Assembly: GCA_041628225.1 (NCBI GenBank)
Contig: JBFKPQ010000005.1
Location: 1-38,863, forward strand
Length of the DNA stretch: 38,863 nucleotides
DNA from: JBFKPQ01 sp041628225
Lineage (GTDB): Bacteria; Actinomycetota; Acidimicrobiia; Spongiisociales; JAENVV01
Direction of reading: 5' to 3'
The notes beneath the pieces were generated by a model. The model ran no database searches. It saw only the letters and a list, made by a program, of their open reading frames with translations, and had not been told where the DNA came from. Shown piece after piece: positions 8,209 to 17,162 of this stretch; position 1 is the stretch's first letter; every line of letters starts with the position of its first letter. The position numbers and the translations under genes are program-made.

Positions 8209-8561
8209 CGCTCCGGCCCGAGGATCTCGACGCGGTTGCCGAACGGATCGAACGTATAGAACCGCGCGCGGCCCGGGAACAGCTCATCGTGCTCGACCGG
8301 GAATCCTGCTGAGCGAAGCCGGTCCGCGGTTGCGTCCAGGTCGTCGACCGCCAGGGCCGGGTGTGCTTTGCGCGCAGGGCGGAAGTCGGGTTCGACGCCG
8401 ACATGGATCTCGGCGGTGCCGGAGCGGAACCAAGCCCCACCACGTACGGCCAGGGGAGCGGGCTTGTCGACCTCCGAGAACCCGAGACCGTCGATCCAGA
8501 AGCGCCGTGCCTCGGACTCGTGGCCCTCGGGCATCGCGAGCTGGACATGGTGGATGATCAC
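8205..8561 (-). CDS. VOC-family protein (glyoxalase/dioxygenase fold)
   Basis: A 118-residue vicinal-oxygen-chelate protein with two beta-alpha-beta-beta-beta modules. The start is GTG 8561, which gives MIIHHVQLAMPEGHE, the usual first strand of the fold; longer readings run through a promoter-like region. Candidate metal ligands at standard positions are His5, Glu57, His67 and Glu112. The segment FYTFDPFGNRVEIL (101-114) is the classic closing strand of VOC lyases and dioxygenases. The single-domain length implies a homodimer. The substrate is unknown; the family includes glyoxalase I, fosfomycin-resistance enzymes and methylmalonyl-CoA epimerase. Confidence 0.85.
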   Translation of the reverse strand: MIIHHVQLAMPEGHESEARRFWIDGLGFSEVDKPAPLAVRGGAWFRSGTAEIHVGVEPDFRPARKAHPALAVDDLDATADRLRSAGFPVEHDELFPGRARFYTFDPFGNRVEILGPER

Positions 8562-8568
8562 GCCGCCG

Positions 8569-8574
8569 ACGCTA
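8569..8574 (-). promoter_or_regulatory. -10 element of the VOC gene, leaderless type
   Basis: Reverse-strand TAGCGT followed by 7 nt and the GTG at 8561; no Shine-Dalgarno in that interval. Confidence 0.5.
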
Positions 8575-8652
8575 GCGACCGATCGGCCATGCGACCGAGC
8601 CGAACCGAGGGTATTGGCCGAGCGGGCGTCCGGTCGAAATCGGCCAAGTGCG

Positions 8653-8658
8653 TAAGCT
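8653..8658 (+). promoter_or_regulatory. -10 element of the PAC2 gene, leaderless type
   Basis: TAAGCT lies 7 nt before the ATG at 8666. The GGCGGAG touching the ATG is too close to act as a Shine-Dalgarno, so a leaderless transcript is the simpler reading. Confidence 0.5.
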
Positions 8659-8665
8659 GGCGGAG

Positions 8666-9487
8666 ATGTACGAGCTTTCGACACGTCCCGACCTGCGCGC
8701 CCCGACGCTCGTGGTGTCGTTCGAGGGATGGGTGGACGCCGGCGGCGTCGGGTCGGCCGTTGCGGGACTGCTGGCATCAGACGGCACGGAGATCGGACGT
8801 TTCGACCCGGACGAGGTGTTCGACTACCGAGTGAACCGTCCGACCGTAGATTTCATGGATGGACGGCTGACGCGAATCGACTTTCCGCAGATCACGATCA
8901 CCGCTCGCACCATCGCCGACACGGACCTGCTGATCGTCGCCGGGACCGAGCCCGAATTCCGATGGCACGCCTTCGGCGCGGCAATGCAGAAACTGGCGGC
9001 CGAGTTCGGTGTCGCCGAACTGGTGTGCATCGGATCGGTGCCCGGCCCGGTGCCCCACACTCGACCGACCCCGATTCTCCACACCGGGACCGCCGACGAG
9101 TTCGAGCCATCGGCGCACACGCCGGGCGGGCTCCTCCAGGTGCCGGGTGCGGCCGTGACGGCTGTCGAATGGTTCTTGGCGGAGGCCGGCGTGCCGACGT
9201 ACGGGTTCTGGGCGCAGGTGCCGCACTACCTGACGCAAACGTTTCACCAGGCCGTCCTGGCGCTCGCCGAGCGCCTCGCGCGACACCTTGCGGTGGCGCT
9301 GCCCACGAACGATCTGCTGGAACGGGTCGACGACCAGCAGAGCCACCTCGATGCCATGGTGGCGTCCCAACCGGAGGTCGCGGCACATGTCGAACGTCTC
9401 GAGACCCTCGCCGGGGATCTGCCGACCGCCGACGAGATCGGCTCCGAGATCGAACGCTTTCTCCGGGATGCCGCCGATGAGGGTTGA
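8666..9487 (+). CDS. PAC2 (proteasome assembly chaperone 2-like) family protein
   Basis: A 273-residue protein of the bacterial PAC2 family, which is common in actinobacteria and resembles the archaeal/eukaryotic proteasome assembly chaperone fold. The ATG at 8666 is preferred to an in-frame GTG at 8648 because a TAAGCT -10 box lies between them. Family landmarks are SFEGWVDAGGVGSAVAG near the N-terminus (about 18-34), TEPEFRW (about 93-99), and a GSVPGPVPHTRP segment (about 122-133). The C-terminal part is helical and acidic. The molecular role of bacterial PAC2 proteins is not settled. It lies 21 bp upstream of the LLM oxidoreductase and probably shares its transcript. Confidence 0.88.
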   Translation: MYELSTRPDLRAPTLVVSFEGWVDAGGVGSAVAGLLASDGTEIGRFDPDEVFDYRVNRPTVDFMDGRLTRIDFPQITITARTIADTDLLIVAGTEPEFRWHAFGAAMQKLAAEFGVAELVCIGSVPGPVPHTRPTPILHTGTADEFEPSAHTPGGLLQVPGAAVTAVEWFLAEAGVPTYGFWAQVPHYLTQTFHQAVLALAERLARHLAVALPTNDLLERVDDQQSHLDAMVASQPEVAAHVERLETLAGDLPTADEIGSEIERFLRDAADEG

Positions 9488-9508
9488 CGAGCCGCGGACG
9501 CCCACCCG

Positions 9509-10417
9509 GTGACCCGACCCCTCGGTGTCGGTCTCCAGCTCCCCGAGGTCGAACGTCCGGTTCGGTGGCGCGAGCAACTCGCCATCGCGCAGCTGGCCGA
9601 ATCCGTCGGATTCGACAGCCTGTGGGTGGGCGATCACCTCCTCTACGAATTCCCCGACGGACGGACCGGACCGTGGGAGGCGTGGTCACAATTGGCTGCG
9701 CTCGCCGCCGCGACGCAACGGGTTCTGATCGGACCCCTCGTGGCCGTCCCGGCCTTCCACACGCCCGTCATGTTCGCCAAGAAGGCGATCACCGTCGACG
9801 AGATCTCCGCCGGCCGGCTGTGGCTCGGCCTCGGGGCGGGCTGGAACCGGGTCGAGTTCGAAGCCTACGGCTTTCCGTACGATCGACGGATCGACCGCTT
9901 CGAGGAGGCGTTCGGGATCATCCGGCGACTCTTGCGGGGCGAACGTGTCGATGCGGCGGGGGAGTTCCACTCGGTGCGGGGAGCCGAGATCCTCCCTTCC
10001 GGACCGCGGCCGCTCGGACCGCCGCTCATGATCGGATCGACCGGCGAACGGATGCTGGCGATGACCCTTCCGTACGTGTCGGCCTGGAACGCCTGGTGGG
10101 CGTCGTTCGGGAACACCCCACGGGGTGTCAGGCCGCTGCTGGACCGGGTCGATCGCATCGCAGAGTCGGTGGGGCGTGACCCGGGCGACATCGACCGTAC
10201 CGTCGCGCTCCTGGTGCAACTCCCCGGCGGGGAGGGTCGCAAGATGGGGGCCCGGCACGAGCGAGTCGATCCGATCGGAGGATCGCCCCGGGAGATCGCC
10301 GAAGCCCTGGCGGCCTTCGCCGACGTTGGCATCGCACACGTGCAACTGGTCGTCGATCCCATCACCGAAGCGTCCGTCGAGGCGCTGGCCGACGTCCTGG
10401 CGGTCCTGGACGGCTGA
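9509..10417 (+). CDS. LLM-class (probably F420-dependent) oxidoreductase
   Basis: A 302-residue luciferase-like monooxygenase-fold protein. The actinobacterial branch of this superfamily usually uses reduced coenzyme F420. The start is GTG 9509. Landmarks are the N-terminal GVGLQLPE, then AESVGFDSLWVGDHLL (about 30-45), the central RLWLGLGAGWNRVEFEAYG (about 102-120) that marks the F420 or FMN pocket in this family, and PLMIGSTGERMLAM (about 172-185). The length is typical. The specific substrate is not predictable. It follows the PAC2 gene closely and precedes leuS, which has its own promoter. Confidence 0.87.
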   Translation: MTRPLGVGLQLPEVERPVRWREQLAIAQLAESVGFDSLWVGDHLLYEFPDGRTGPWEAWSQLAALAAATQRVLIGPLVAVPAFHTPVMFAKKAITVDEISAGRLWLGLGAGWNRVEFEAYGFPYDRRIDRFEEAFGIIRRLLRGERVDAAGEFHSVRGAEILPSGPRPLGPPLMIGSTGERMLAMTLPYVSAWNAWWASFGNTPRGVRPLLDRVDRIAESVGRDPGDIDRTVALLVQLPGGEGRKMGARHERVDPIGGSPREIAEALAAFADVGIAHVQLVVDPITEASVEALADVLAVLDG

Positions 10418-10457
10418 TGCCTCGTTAATCACCGGATGTCCCGGCAGGCGCCGCTGG

Positions 10458-10463
10458 TACCCT
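10458..10463 (+). promoter_or_regulatory. -10 element of leuS, leaderless type
   Basis: TACCCT lies 8 nt before the ATG at 10472 and no Shine-Dalgarno precedes that ATG. Confidence 0.5.
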
Positions 10464-10471
10464 CCCTCGGA

Positions 10472-13213
10472 ATGGCTGACTACGACTTCCGGGAGATCGA
10501 GCGCCGCTGGCAGGCGCAGTGGGAGACCGACGGGCTCTACCGTTCGGTCGTCGACTGGTCGAAGCCCAAGCACTACGCCTTGACCATGCTGCCGTATCCA
10601 TCCGGCGACCTGCACATGGGCCACTGGTACGCCATGACACCATCGGACGCACGGGCGCGCATGATGCGCATGAAGGGTTACAACGTGTTGTTCCCGATGG
10701 GATTCGACGCGTTCGGTCTGCCGGCCGAGAACGCCGCCGTGCAGCGCAACATCCATCCCGCCAAGTGGACGGCAGCCAACATCGAGCGGATGCGCGGCCA
10801 GTTGCGGACGATGGGCGCGATGTTCGACTGGCAACGCGAAGCGGTCAGCAGCGATCCGTCGTACTACACCTGGACCGAGTGGTTCTTCCGCGAGATGTTC
10901 GAGCACGGCATCGCCTACCGCGGTGAGGCCATGGTCAATTGGTCGCCCACCCTGCAGACGGTGCTCGCCAATGAACAGGTCATCGACGGTCGCGACGAAC
11001 GCACGGGTCAACCGGTGGTGCAGAAGCTCATGGAACAGTGGTTCTTCGCCATCACCCGGTACGCCGAGGAGCTGCTGTCGTTCGAGGGCATCGATTGGCC
11101 GGATCCGATCCGGGCGATGCAGACCAACTGGATCGGGCGGTCGGAAGGCGCGAAGGTGTCGTTCCCCACCGCGCGGGGCGCGTCCATCGAGATCTTCACC
11201 ACTCGCCCGGACACGTTGTGGGGGGCGACGTTCATGGTGCTGGCTCCGGAGCATCCGCTCGTCGACCGCCTGACGACGCCCGATCGTCGCGAGACGGTCG
11301 ACGCGTACCGCACGGCGGCGGCCGGCCGATCAGAACTGGAGCGCATGGACGCCGATCGCGAGAAGAGTGGTGTGTTCACGGGCGGTTACGCCACCAATCC
11401 GGTCAACGGAGCGCAGATCCCGGTCTGGATCGCCGACTACGTGCTGCTGTCGTACGGCACGGGTGCGATCATGGCCGTACCGGCGCACGATCAGCGCGAC
11501 TTCGAATTCGCCCGGGCATTCGATCTGGACATCCTTCCGGTCATCCAGCCCGATGGTGCTCCGCCCATGGTGTCGGACGACATGGAGGAGGCCTACGTCG
11601 GGCCGGGTGTGATGGTCGATTCGGGTCCGGTCACCGGGGTGGTCACGACGGACGCCAAGGGCCGTGCCAACCCGTCGATCGCTGCCACCATCGACTGGCT
11701 GGAGGCCGAGGGTCTCGGCGAGGAGGCGATCAACTACCGGTTGCGGGACTGGCTGATCTCGCGCCAGCGTTACTGGGGTTCACCGATCCCGATGATCCAC
11801 CGATCGGACGGTGTCGTGGAACCGGTGCCCGAAGAGGACCTGCCCGTCATCCTGCCGGAGGACGTGGAATTCGAGGGCCGCAGCCCCCTCATCGACAACG
11901 AGGCGTTCTTGGCCGTGACCGACTCGGAGGGCATGGAGGCCCGACGCGAATCCGACACGATGGACACGTTCATGTGCTCGTCGTGGTACTGGTTCCGGTA
12001 CCTCTCGCCCGACTACCCGTCCGGTCCGTTCGATCCTGAAGAAGCCGCGTACTGGCTGCCGGTGGACGTGTACACCGGTGGGGCCGAGCACGCCGTCATG
12101 CATCTGTTGTACGCCCGTTTCTTCGTCAAGGCGATGCGCGACATGGGTCACTTCGACGAGGTGGCGAAGATCATGGAAGCCCACGGCAAAGACCCGACGG
12201 GTCTGTTCGACGAGCCGTTCATGCTGCTGCGCAATCAGGGCCAGATCCTGGGCGAGGAGCGGGTGGGCGACCACCTCGTCATCGACGGCGTCTGGGACGG
12301 CGAGCGGTTGATCGCCGCGTCGGTCACGGTTGCCGAGCCCGGCACGACCGGCGGCTCGATCAGCGGTGAGCTGGTACGAAGAACCGAGAACGTCCTGCAG
12401 GTGGCGACCGGAGATCGGCTCGTGGCCGTCGAGGTCGCCGAGTCCGCCACCGTCGACATCCCCGCCATCCCTGGCACCAACGACATCACCCAGCTGCGTC
12501 ATCACCTCGACGTGCAACGCATGTCGAAGTCGAAAGGCAACGTCGTCAATCCCGACGATCTCGTAGCCGCCTACGGCGCCGATACCGTGCGGACGTACCT
12601 GATGTTCGCGTTCGAGTGGCAAAAGGGTGGCCCATGGGACAGTCGCGGCATCATGGGCGCACACCGGTTCATCGAAGACGTGTGGAAGCTTGGTACTCAC
12701 GAGTACGTCTCGCAGGGTTCCGATGGCGACGACGATCTTCGGAGAACGGTCCATCAAACGATCGCCAAGGTCGACGAAGACATGCAGGCCTTCAAGTGGA
12801 ACACGGCCGTTGCAGCCCTCATGAGCCTGCGCAACGACCTGAACGAGGCGCGCCGGCAGGCCAACGTCTCGGCCGCGGTGTGGACAGAGGGAGTCGAGAC
12901 GCTCGTGAAGCTGCTGGCGCCGATCGCGCCGCACGTGACCGAGGAGCTGTGGCGCCGGAACCGAGCCGAATCGGTACATGTGCAGGCGTGGCCGGAAGCC
13001 GATCCCGAGGTCGCCCGTGAGGACACGATCACGATGGTCATCCAGGTGAACGGCAAGGTTCGGGATCGCGTCGACGTTCCGGCTTCGATCTCTGACTCCG
13101 ATGCCGAAGCGGCCGCCCTGGCCGCCGAGAAGATCCAGCCGTGGCTGGAGGGCGGCACGGTTCGCAAGGTCATCGCGCGTCCACCCCGACTCGTCAACAT
13201 CGTGGTGGGGTGA
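10472..13213 (+). CDS. leuS: Leucyl-tRNA synthetase
   Basis: A 913-residue class I aminoacyl-tRNA synthetase that charges tRNA-Leu in the cytoplasm. ATG 10472 is used; an in-frame GTG at 10436 would add twelve residues across the likely -10 box. The HIGH motif appears as HMGH (48-51) within PYPSGDLHMGHWYAM. The KMSKS motif is RMSKS (683-687). The CP1 editing domain lies in between, with TTRPDTLWGATFMVLAPEHPL and the conserved YGTGAIMAVPAHDQRD. A longer-than-minimal insertion of about 80 residues before KMSKS (around 590-680) is typical of actinobacterial-type enzymes. The anticodon-binding and C-terminal domains complete the protein. The stop codon overlaps the GTG of the next gene. Confidence 0.97.
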   Translation: MADYDFREIERRWQAQWETDGLYRSVVDWSKPKHYALTMLPYPSGDLHMGHWYAMTPSDARARMMRMKGYNVLFPMGFDAFGLPAENAAVQRNIHPAKWTAANIERMRGQLRTMGAMFDWQREAVSSDPSYYTWTEWFFREMFEHGIAYRGEAMVNWSPTLQTVLANEQVIDGRDERTGQPVVQKLMEQWFFAITRYAEELLSFEGIDWPDPIRAMQTNWIGRSEGAKVSFPTARGASIEIFTTRPDTLWGATFMVLAPEHPLVDRLTTPDRRETVDAYRTAAAGRSELERMDADREKSGVFTGGYATNPVNGAQIPVWIADYVLLSYGTGAIMAVPAHDQRDFEFARAFDLDILPVIQPDGAPPMVSDDMEEAYVGPGVMVDSGPVTGVVTTDAKGRANPSIAATIDWLEAEGLGEEAINYRLRDWLISRQRYWGSPIPMIHRSDGVVEPVPEEDLPVILPEDVEFEGRSPLIDNEAFLAVTDSEGMEARRESDTMDTFMCSSWYWFRYLSPDYPSGPFDPEEAAYWLPVDVYTGGAEHAVMHLLYARFFVKAMRDMGHFDEVAKIMEAHGKDPTGLFDEPFMLLRNQGQILGEERVGDHLVIDGVWDGERLIAASVTVAEPGTTGGSISGELVRRTENVLQVATGDRLVAVEVAESATVDIPAIPGTNDITQLRHHLDVQRMSKSKGNVVNPDDLVAAYGADTVRTYLMFAFEWQKGGPWDSRGIMGAHRFIEDVWKLGTHEYVSQGSDGDDDLRRTVHQTIAKVDEDMQAFKWNTAVAALMSLRNDLNEARRQANVSAAVWTEGVETLVKLLAPIAPHVTEELWRRNRAESVHVQAWPEADPEVAREDTITMVIQVNGKVRDRVDVPASISDSDAEAAALAAEKIQPWLEGGTVRKVIARPPRLVNIVVG

Positions 13214-13608
13214 CGACTGCAGCCGACATTCTCCGCGCCTCCGGGGTGCTGGTGCCGGCCGACCTGTTGGAGGTGGACCCGGCCGCGGTGCGAGTGCAGC
13301 GCGCTCCATGGTGGCTCCGAGTGGTCCTGCGCCCGGCCTTTGCGGCCATCGCCGGACCTGCCACGATCTTCGTGCGCCAATGGCCCGCTCCGGGCGAGGC
13401 GGCCGCTCGCTTGGTACTCCACGAACTCGTCCACGTCGAGCAATGGCGCCGCCACGGTTCCGTGGAGTTCCTGCTCCGATATCTCGGTGACTACCTGAAG
13501 AACCTCTCTCGAGGCATCGGACGCCGCGACGCCTATCTCGCCATCGATCTCGAACGGGACGCCCGGGTTCGAGCAGAGTCGGTGCTGGCCGGCCTCAGAC
13601 GATCGTGA
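13210..13608 (+). CDS. Small HEXXH-motif putative metallopeptidase
   Basis: A 132-residue protein whose GTG start overlaps the leuS stop (GTGA), so it is translationally coupled to leuS. The helix RLVLHELVHVEQWRRHG holds a zinc-metallopeptidase HEXXH motif (HELVH, 71-75), and Glu115 in AIDLERDAR, 40 residues on, could be the third gluzincin-type ligand. A hydrophobic stretch (about 36-55) precedes it. HEXXH followed by EQWRR resembles the DUF4157 and minigluzincin-type families, but I cannot assign a family with certainty. It overlaps the reverse-strand PPK2 gene tail to tail by 14 bp. Confidence 0.7.
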   Translation: MTTAADILRASGVLVPADLLEVDPAAVRVQRAPWWLRVVLRPAFAAIAGPATIFVRQWPAPGEAAARLVLHELVHVEQWRRHGSVEFLLRYLGDYLKNLSRGIGRRDAYLAIDLERDARVRAESVLAGLRRS

Positions 13609-14398
13609 TGTCGTCGAGCCCTTCCTCGGCCTCTGGATACTCCATGTCGAGCGCTTCGAGCGCCTCGATGATGATGTTGCTGATCACGAGGTTCCGGTAC
13701 CACTTCTTGTTCGCCGGGATCACGTACCACGGCGCCCATTCCGTCGATGTCTTCGACAGCATGTCCGCAAACGCCGCCTGGTAGTCGTCCCACCGTTCCC
13801 GTTCGGCCAGATCGCCCTTGGCGAACTTCCAGTTCTTCTCCGGCCGGTCGAGTCGTTCCTGGAGGCGCTCGCGTTGTTCGTCCTTCGAGATGTGCAGGAA
13901 GAACTTGATGATGGTGGTGCCTTCGTCGGCCAGGAGCTTCTCAAAGGCGTTGATGTGTTCGTACCGCCGGCTCCACCGCTCGGGGGGCACCAGGTCGTGG
14001 ACCCGAACCACGAGCACGTCTTCGTAGTGGCTTCGGTTGAAGATGACCATCTCGCCGTTGCCCGGCGTCTGCTGGTGCACCCGCCAGAGGTAGTCGTGGG
14101 CGAGCTCTTCGGGAGTCGGCTTCTTGAACGAGGCCACGTCGACACCCTGAGGGTTCACGCCCTCGAACACGTGGCGAATCGTGCCGTCCTTGCCCCCGGT
14201 GTCGGTGGCCTGGAGAACGATGAGGACCTTGTGCTTGCCCTCGGCGTAGAGGAGTTCCTGGAGCTGCTCGAGTCGCTCGTTGAGCGCAGGCAGCGCGCGC
14301 TTTCCCTCCTTCTTGCCCCCCGCGAACGTTGTGGAGCCGTCGGGATCCCACGAGCTCAGATCGACGGTCGCGCCTGGTTCCACTCGATATAGGTCCAC
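13595..14398 (-). CDS. ppk2: PPK2-family polyphosphate kinase
   Basis: A 267-residue polyphosphate:nucleotide phosphotransferase, which uses polyphosphate to phosphorylate nucleotides. GTG 14398 is used, with GGGAG about ten bases upstream; the longer reading to 14476 is unsupported. The P-loop-like Walker A is ATDTGGKDGT (64-73), preceded by LIVLQ. The Walker B region is FNRSHYEDVLVVRVHD (120-135), and the lid holds RLDRPEKNWKFAKGDL. The single-domain length fits class I or III enzymes; class cannot be decided by eye. A -10-like TAGGGT (reverse strand, 14428-14433) lies 29 nt upstream of the start codon. Confidence 0.93.
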   Translation of the reverse strand: MDLYRVEPGATVDLSSWDPDGSTTFAGGKKEGKRALPALNERLEQLQELLYAEGKHKVLIVLQATDTGGKDGTIRHVFEGVNPQGVDVASFKKPTPEELAHDYLWRVHQQTPGNGEMVIFNRSHYEDVLVVRVHDLVPPERWSRRYEHINAFEKLLADEGTTIIKFFLHISKDEQRERLQERLDRPEKNWKFAKGDLAERERWDDYQAAFADMLSKTSTEWAPWYVIPANKKWYRNLVISNIIIEALEALDMEYPEAEEGLDDITIV

Positions 14399-14427
14399 TG
14401 TTCGCTCACTCCCGGGTCGACGGCGAC

Positions 14428-14433
14428 ACCCTA
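14428..14433 (-). promoter_or_regulatory. Candidate -10 element of ppk2
   Basis: Reverse-strand TAGGGT is 29 nt upstream of the GTG start, leaving room for the GGGAG Shine-Dalgarno. Unlike most neighbours this promoter would give a leadered mRNA. Confidence 0.35.
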
Positions 14434-14502
14434 CCCCCTGAGTCGTTCCCGTGATACAAGCGGATGGAGGGGCCACGGGTGTGGCTGCTCGCCGGAGGTG
14501 TC

Positions 14503-15042
14503 ATGGACAAGTCCCAGGTGATGGCCGTTGTCGCGGCTGTGGCGATCATGGGCGTGTCACTGGCGTGGTACGCCGGTCGCGCACCGCAGCCGGTACCAGC
14601 CGCCGCGGTCGTGACGGAGGAACGCCAGGCCGACCTGATCGCCGTGCACGTGTCGGGTGCGGTCAATCGGCCGGGCGTCGTCCATCTTCAGCCGGGTGCC
14701 CGGGCGGCCGACGCCGTGGCGGCGGCAGGGGGGGCAAGCCGCGCGGCCGCCTTGGCGGGCATCAATCTCGCGGCACGACTCACCGACGGCCAGCAGATCG
14801 TCGTCCCGTCGGTCTCCGACACGACGGGGGTCGGTTCGGTAGCCGATGGCCGTCTGGTCCTCAATCGTGCGTCGGTCGATGAGCTCGTGGCGCTCCAGGG
14901 AGTGGGTCCCGTTCTCGCCGAACGGATCGTGGCACATCGCGAGCAGTTCGGGCCCTTCAGCACCATCGAGGATCTGTTGGACGTTCCCGGGATCGGAGAG
15001 GGGAAGCTTTCGGCGCTCCGGGATCAGATCGTCGTTCCTTGA
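14503..15042 (+). CDS. comEA: ComEA-like DNA-binding competence protein
   Basis: A 179-residue membrane-anchored DNA receptor of natural transformation. ATG 14503 has GGAGG four bases upstream (14494-14498). An N-terminal membrane segment (about 6-23) is followed by an SLBB domain (about 45-108, with VHVSGAVNRPGVVHLQPG), and a C-terminal double helix-hairpin-helix (about 118-179) with LNRASVDELVALQGVGPVLA and LLDVPGIGEGKL, the non-specific DNA-binding module. The gene overlaps comEC (TTGA), the normal pairing for a DNA receptor and its channel. Whether the organism is transformable cannot be judged, since no type IV pilus genes lie in the window. Confidence 0.93.
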   Translation: MDKSQVMAVVAAVAIMGVSLAWYAGRAPQPVPAAAVVTEERQADLIAVHVSGAVNRPGVVHLQPGARAADAVAAAGGASRAAALAGINLAARLTDGQQIVVPSVSDTTGVGSVADGRLVLNRASVDELVALQGVGPVLAERIVAHREQFGPFSTIEDLLDVPGIGEGKLSALRDQIVVP

Positions 15043-17162
15043 ACCGGCTCCGGCGACCAGACGCCGTCGGAGGGGCTGCACTGGCGGCGGCGGCCTGCAT
15101 CTGGATCGGCACCGCCGTCGGGCGAACGGGCTGGGTCGCCGCCGGATACGCCGCCGTCGGTCTCGCGGCAGTCGCGGGGCGTCGACGTCATACCCTGCTG
15201 GTGGCGCTCGCCGCGGTCGGCATGGCGGCCGGGTTGGCGTCCCACCAACGCGCCGATGTCGACAGCACGCCGAGCCTCCCGGACGGGCCCGCCGCCGTCA
15301 CGGGCGTGGCCGTCACGGATGAGCGGATCGACCGGTATGGCGCTCGATTCGTGGTGCGTCCGACCGATCTGAACCAACACGCGTGGCGAGGGCCGCCGAC
15401 GCTTGTCGTACTCGACGCGGCCGCCGGCGTGGCCCGGGGGGCGACCGTGACCGTGCACGGGCTCGTCACGGCCGAGCGCGGACGGCATGGCGCCGTCGAA
15501 TACTCGGCGCGGATGCGGGTGCGGACCCTCGGGGCGGTGGGCGCCGAGCGCGGTTTGCTGCCGGCTGCCGCCAATCGGGTGCGATCCCGGGTCACCGAAC
15601 GCCTGGCGCCCTGGTCGGACGATCCGGCCGCCGGTCTGGTGGCCGGGTTCCTCATCGGAGACGTCCGGCAGGTTCCTGGCCCGGACCGGGCTGCTCTGAC
15701 CGAGACCGGCCTGTCGCATTTTGTGGCCGTGTCGGGGTCGAACGTCGCGCTGTTCTTGGGGATCTGGTGGATTCTGGCGGGACCCTTCGCATTCGGACCT
15801 CGCCGCCGCGCCGTGTTCGGCGTCGTCGGTCTCGTGCTCTTTGTTCTCATCACCCGGGGGGAACCGTCCGTGTTGCGCGCCTCGGTGATGGCGGGACTCG
15901 TCCTGGTCGGTCGAGCGGCGGGCGTGCCACTGTCGGGTTGGTCTGCCCTGGGTGCGGCGTCGGGGGGTCTCCTGCTCGTGGCGCCGCAGCTGGGCGATTC
16001 GGTGGGGTTTCAACTTTCGGTGGCAGCCACGCTCGGCGTCATGGCCGGCGCGGAGCTCTTCCAGACACCCCGCTGGCCGCCGCTGGGGATGGCGTGGTCG
16101 GCGACGCTCGGGGCGCAGGCCGCGGTGACCCCGATCCTCCTGTGGCACTTCGGTCAAATTCCGGTCGTGTCGCCGCTGGCGAATCTCGTGGCGACGCCGG
16201 CCGTCGCCATCTCCACGCTCGCCGGTGCGGTCGGCATCGGTCTCGGCTTCCATCCCGCCGTCGAGGTCGCGGTCGGCGCCGCTCGGTTCGTGCTGGCGGT
16301 CGCTCATGCCGCGGCGGGGTGGCCGTCGGTCGGTGTGCTCGGTGTCCCGATCGTGGCGCTCTTTCTGTGGGGCCTGCGCAGCCGGCAGTGGCGGGGCGTG
16401 GTCGCCGTTTCCGCCTGTGCGGTGGTGCTGGTGTGGAGCGGCCGGCTGGTTCCCCCTGTCGACGTGCCCGCCGTCGTGTTCGTCGACGTCGGTCAGGGCG
16501 ATGCGGCGATCGTCTTCGGACCGGGCGACGAGGTGGTGCTCATCGATGGTGGTCCCGATCCCGTTGCGATGGTCTCCGCCCTGCGACGCTACGGAGTCGA
16601 CCGCATCGACCTCGTGGTCGTGTCCCATCCGCACGAGGACCACATCGGCGGGTTGCCCGAAGTCGTCGAGCGTTTCGACGTAGGGCACGTCTGGCATCCC
16701 GGCCACGACTCGGGCAGCACCACCTTCACGAGGCTGCTAACCGTGGCCGCGGCCCGAGGGACTCCCGTGAGCGTCGTTCGTTCCCCATTGCGGGCGTCCG
16801 TTGGGGCGATCGGGTTGTCGGTGGTCGGTCCGGTGCGCAGGTACGCCGGCCCGAACGACGAGAGTCTCGTTGTGATCGTGTCGGCCGGCTCCACGGAGAT
16901 CCTGTTCGCCGGCGACGTCGAGGAGTTGGCCCAGCGCGAGATCCCGGCGACGGACATCGACATCCTCAAGGTGCCACATCACGGCTCGGACACATCCGAC
17001 CTGGAATGGCTCGTGGCCGGAACGCCGGACGTGGCGGTCATCAGCGTCGGCGTCAACGACTTCGGCCACCCCCATCCGGACGTCGTGGAGGGCTTGCAGC
17101 GGGAGGGCATCGTCGTCCGGCGCACCGACCGGGACGGGGACGTCGTGGTTCCGCTTCGTTAG
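15039..17162 (+). CDS. comEC: ComEC/Rec2 DNA-uptake channel protein
   Basis: A 707-residue polytopic membrane protein that moves single-stranded DNA across the cytoplasmic membrane. It starts at TTG 15039, overlapping the comEA stop. Three parts are present: an N-terminal hydrophobic and DUF4131 region (about 1-190), the Competence channel domain (about 200-470, with LSHFVAVSGSNVALFLG and GEPSVLRASVMAG), and a C-terminal metallo-beta-lactamase-like domain (about 475-707). The lactamase domain has a full metal site: HPHEDH (His530, His532, Asp534, His535), FAGDVEE, and PHHGSD. That preserved site suggests a nuclease-active ComEC. It ends tail to tail with the GGDEF-like gene, stop codons overlapping. 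Confidence 0.95.
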   Translation: MNRLRRPDAVGGAALAAAACIWIGTAVGRTGWVAAGYAAVGLAAVAGRRRHTLLVALAAVGMAAGLASHQRADVDSTPSLPDGPAAVTGVAVTDERIDRYGARFVVRPTDLNQHAWRGPPTLVVLDAAAGVARGATVTVHGLVTAERGRHGAVEYSARMRVRTLGAVGAERGLLPAAANRVRSRVTERLAPWSDDPAAGLVAGFLIGDVRQVPGPDRAALTETGLSHFVAVSGSNVALFLGIWWILAGPFAFGPRRRAVFGVVGLVLFVLITRGEPSVLRASVMAGLVLVGRAAGVPLSGWSALGAASGGLLLVAPQLGDSVGFQLSVAATLGVMAGAELFQTPRWPPLGMAWSATLGAQAAVTPILLWHFGQIPVVSPLANLVATPAVAISTLAGAVGIGLGFHPAVEVAVGAARFVLAVAHAAAGWPSVGVLGVPIVALFLWGLRSRQWRGVVAVSACAVVLVWSGRLVPPVDVPAVVFVDVGQGDAAIVFGPGDEVVLIDGGPDPVAMVSALRRYGVDRIDLVVVSHPHEDHIGGLPEVVERFDVGHVWHPGHDSGSTTFTRLLTVAAARGTPVSVVRSPLRASVGAIGLSVVGPVRRYAGPNDESLVVIVSAGSTEILFAGDVEELAQREIPATDIDILKVPHHGSDTSDLEWLVAGTPDVAVISVGVNDFGHPHPDVVEGLQREGIVVRRTDRDGDVVVPLR

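Noticed and set aside
9686..11254. 522-residue open frame on the reverse strand
   Set aside because: It lies antisense to the LLM oxidoreductase and leuS, is Arg/His-rich and matches no family; long shadows are normal in GC-rich DNA.
11780..13309. 509-residue open frame on the reverse strand
   Set aside because: Fully antisense to leuS, whose motifs and length are complete.
15024..16706. 560-residue open frame on the reverse strand
   Set aside because: Antisense to comEC; low-complexity Arg/Gly/His/Asp composition typical of a shadow frame.
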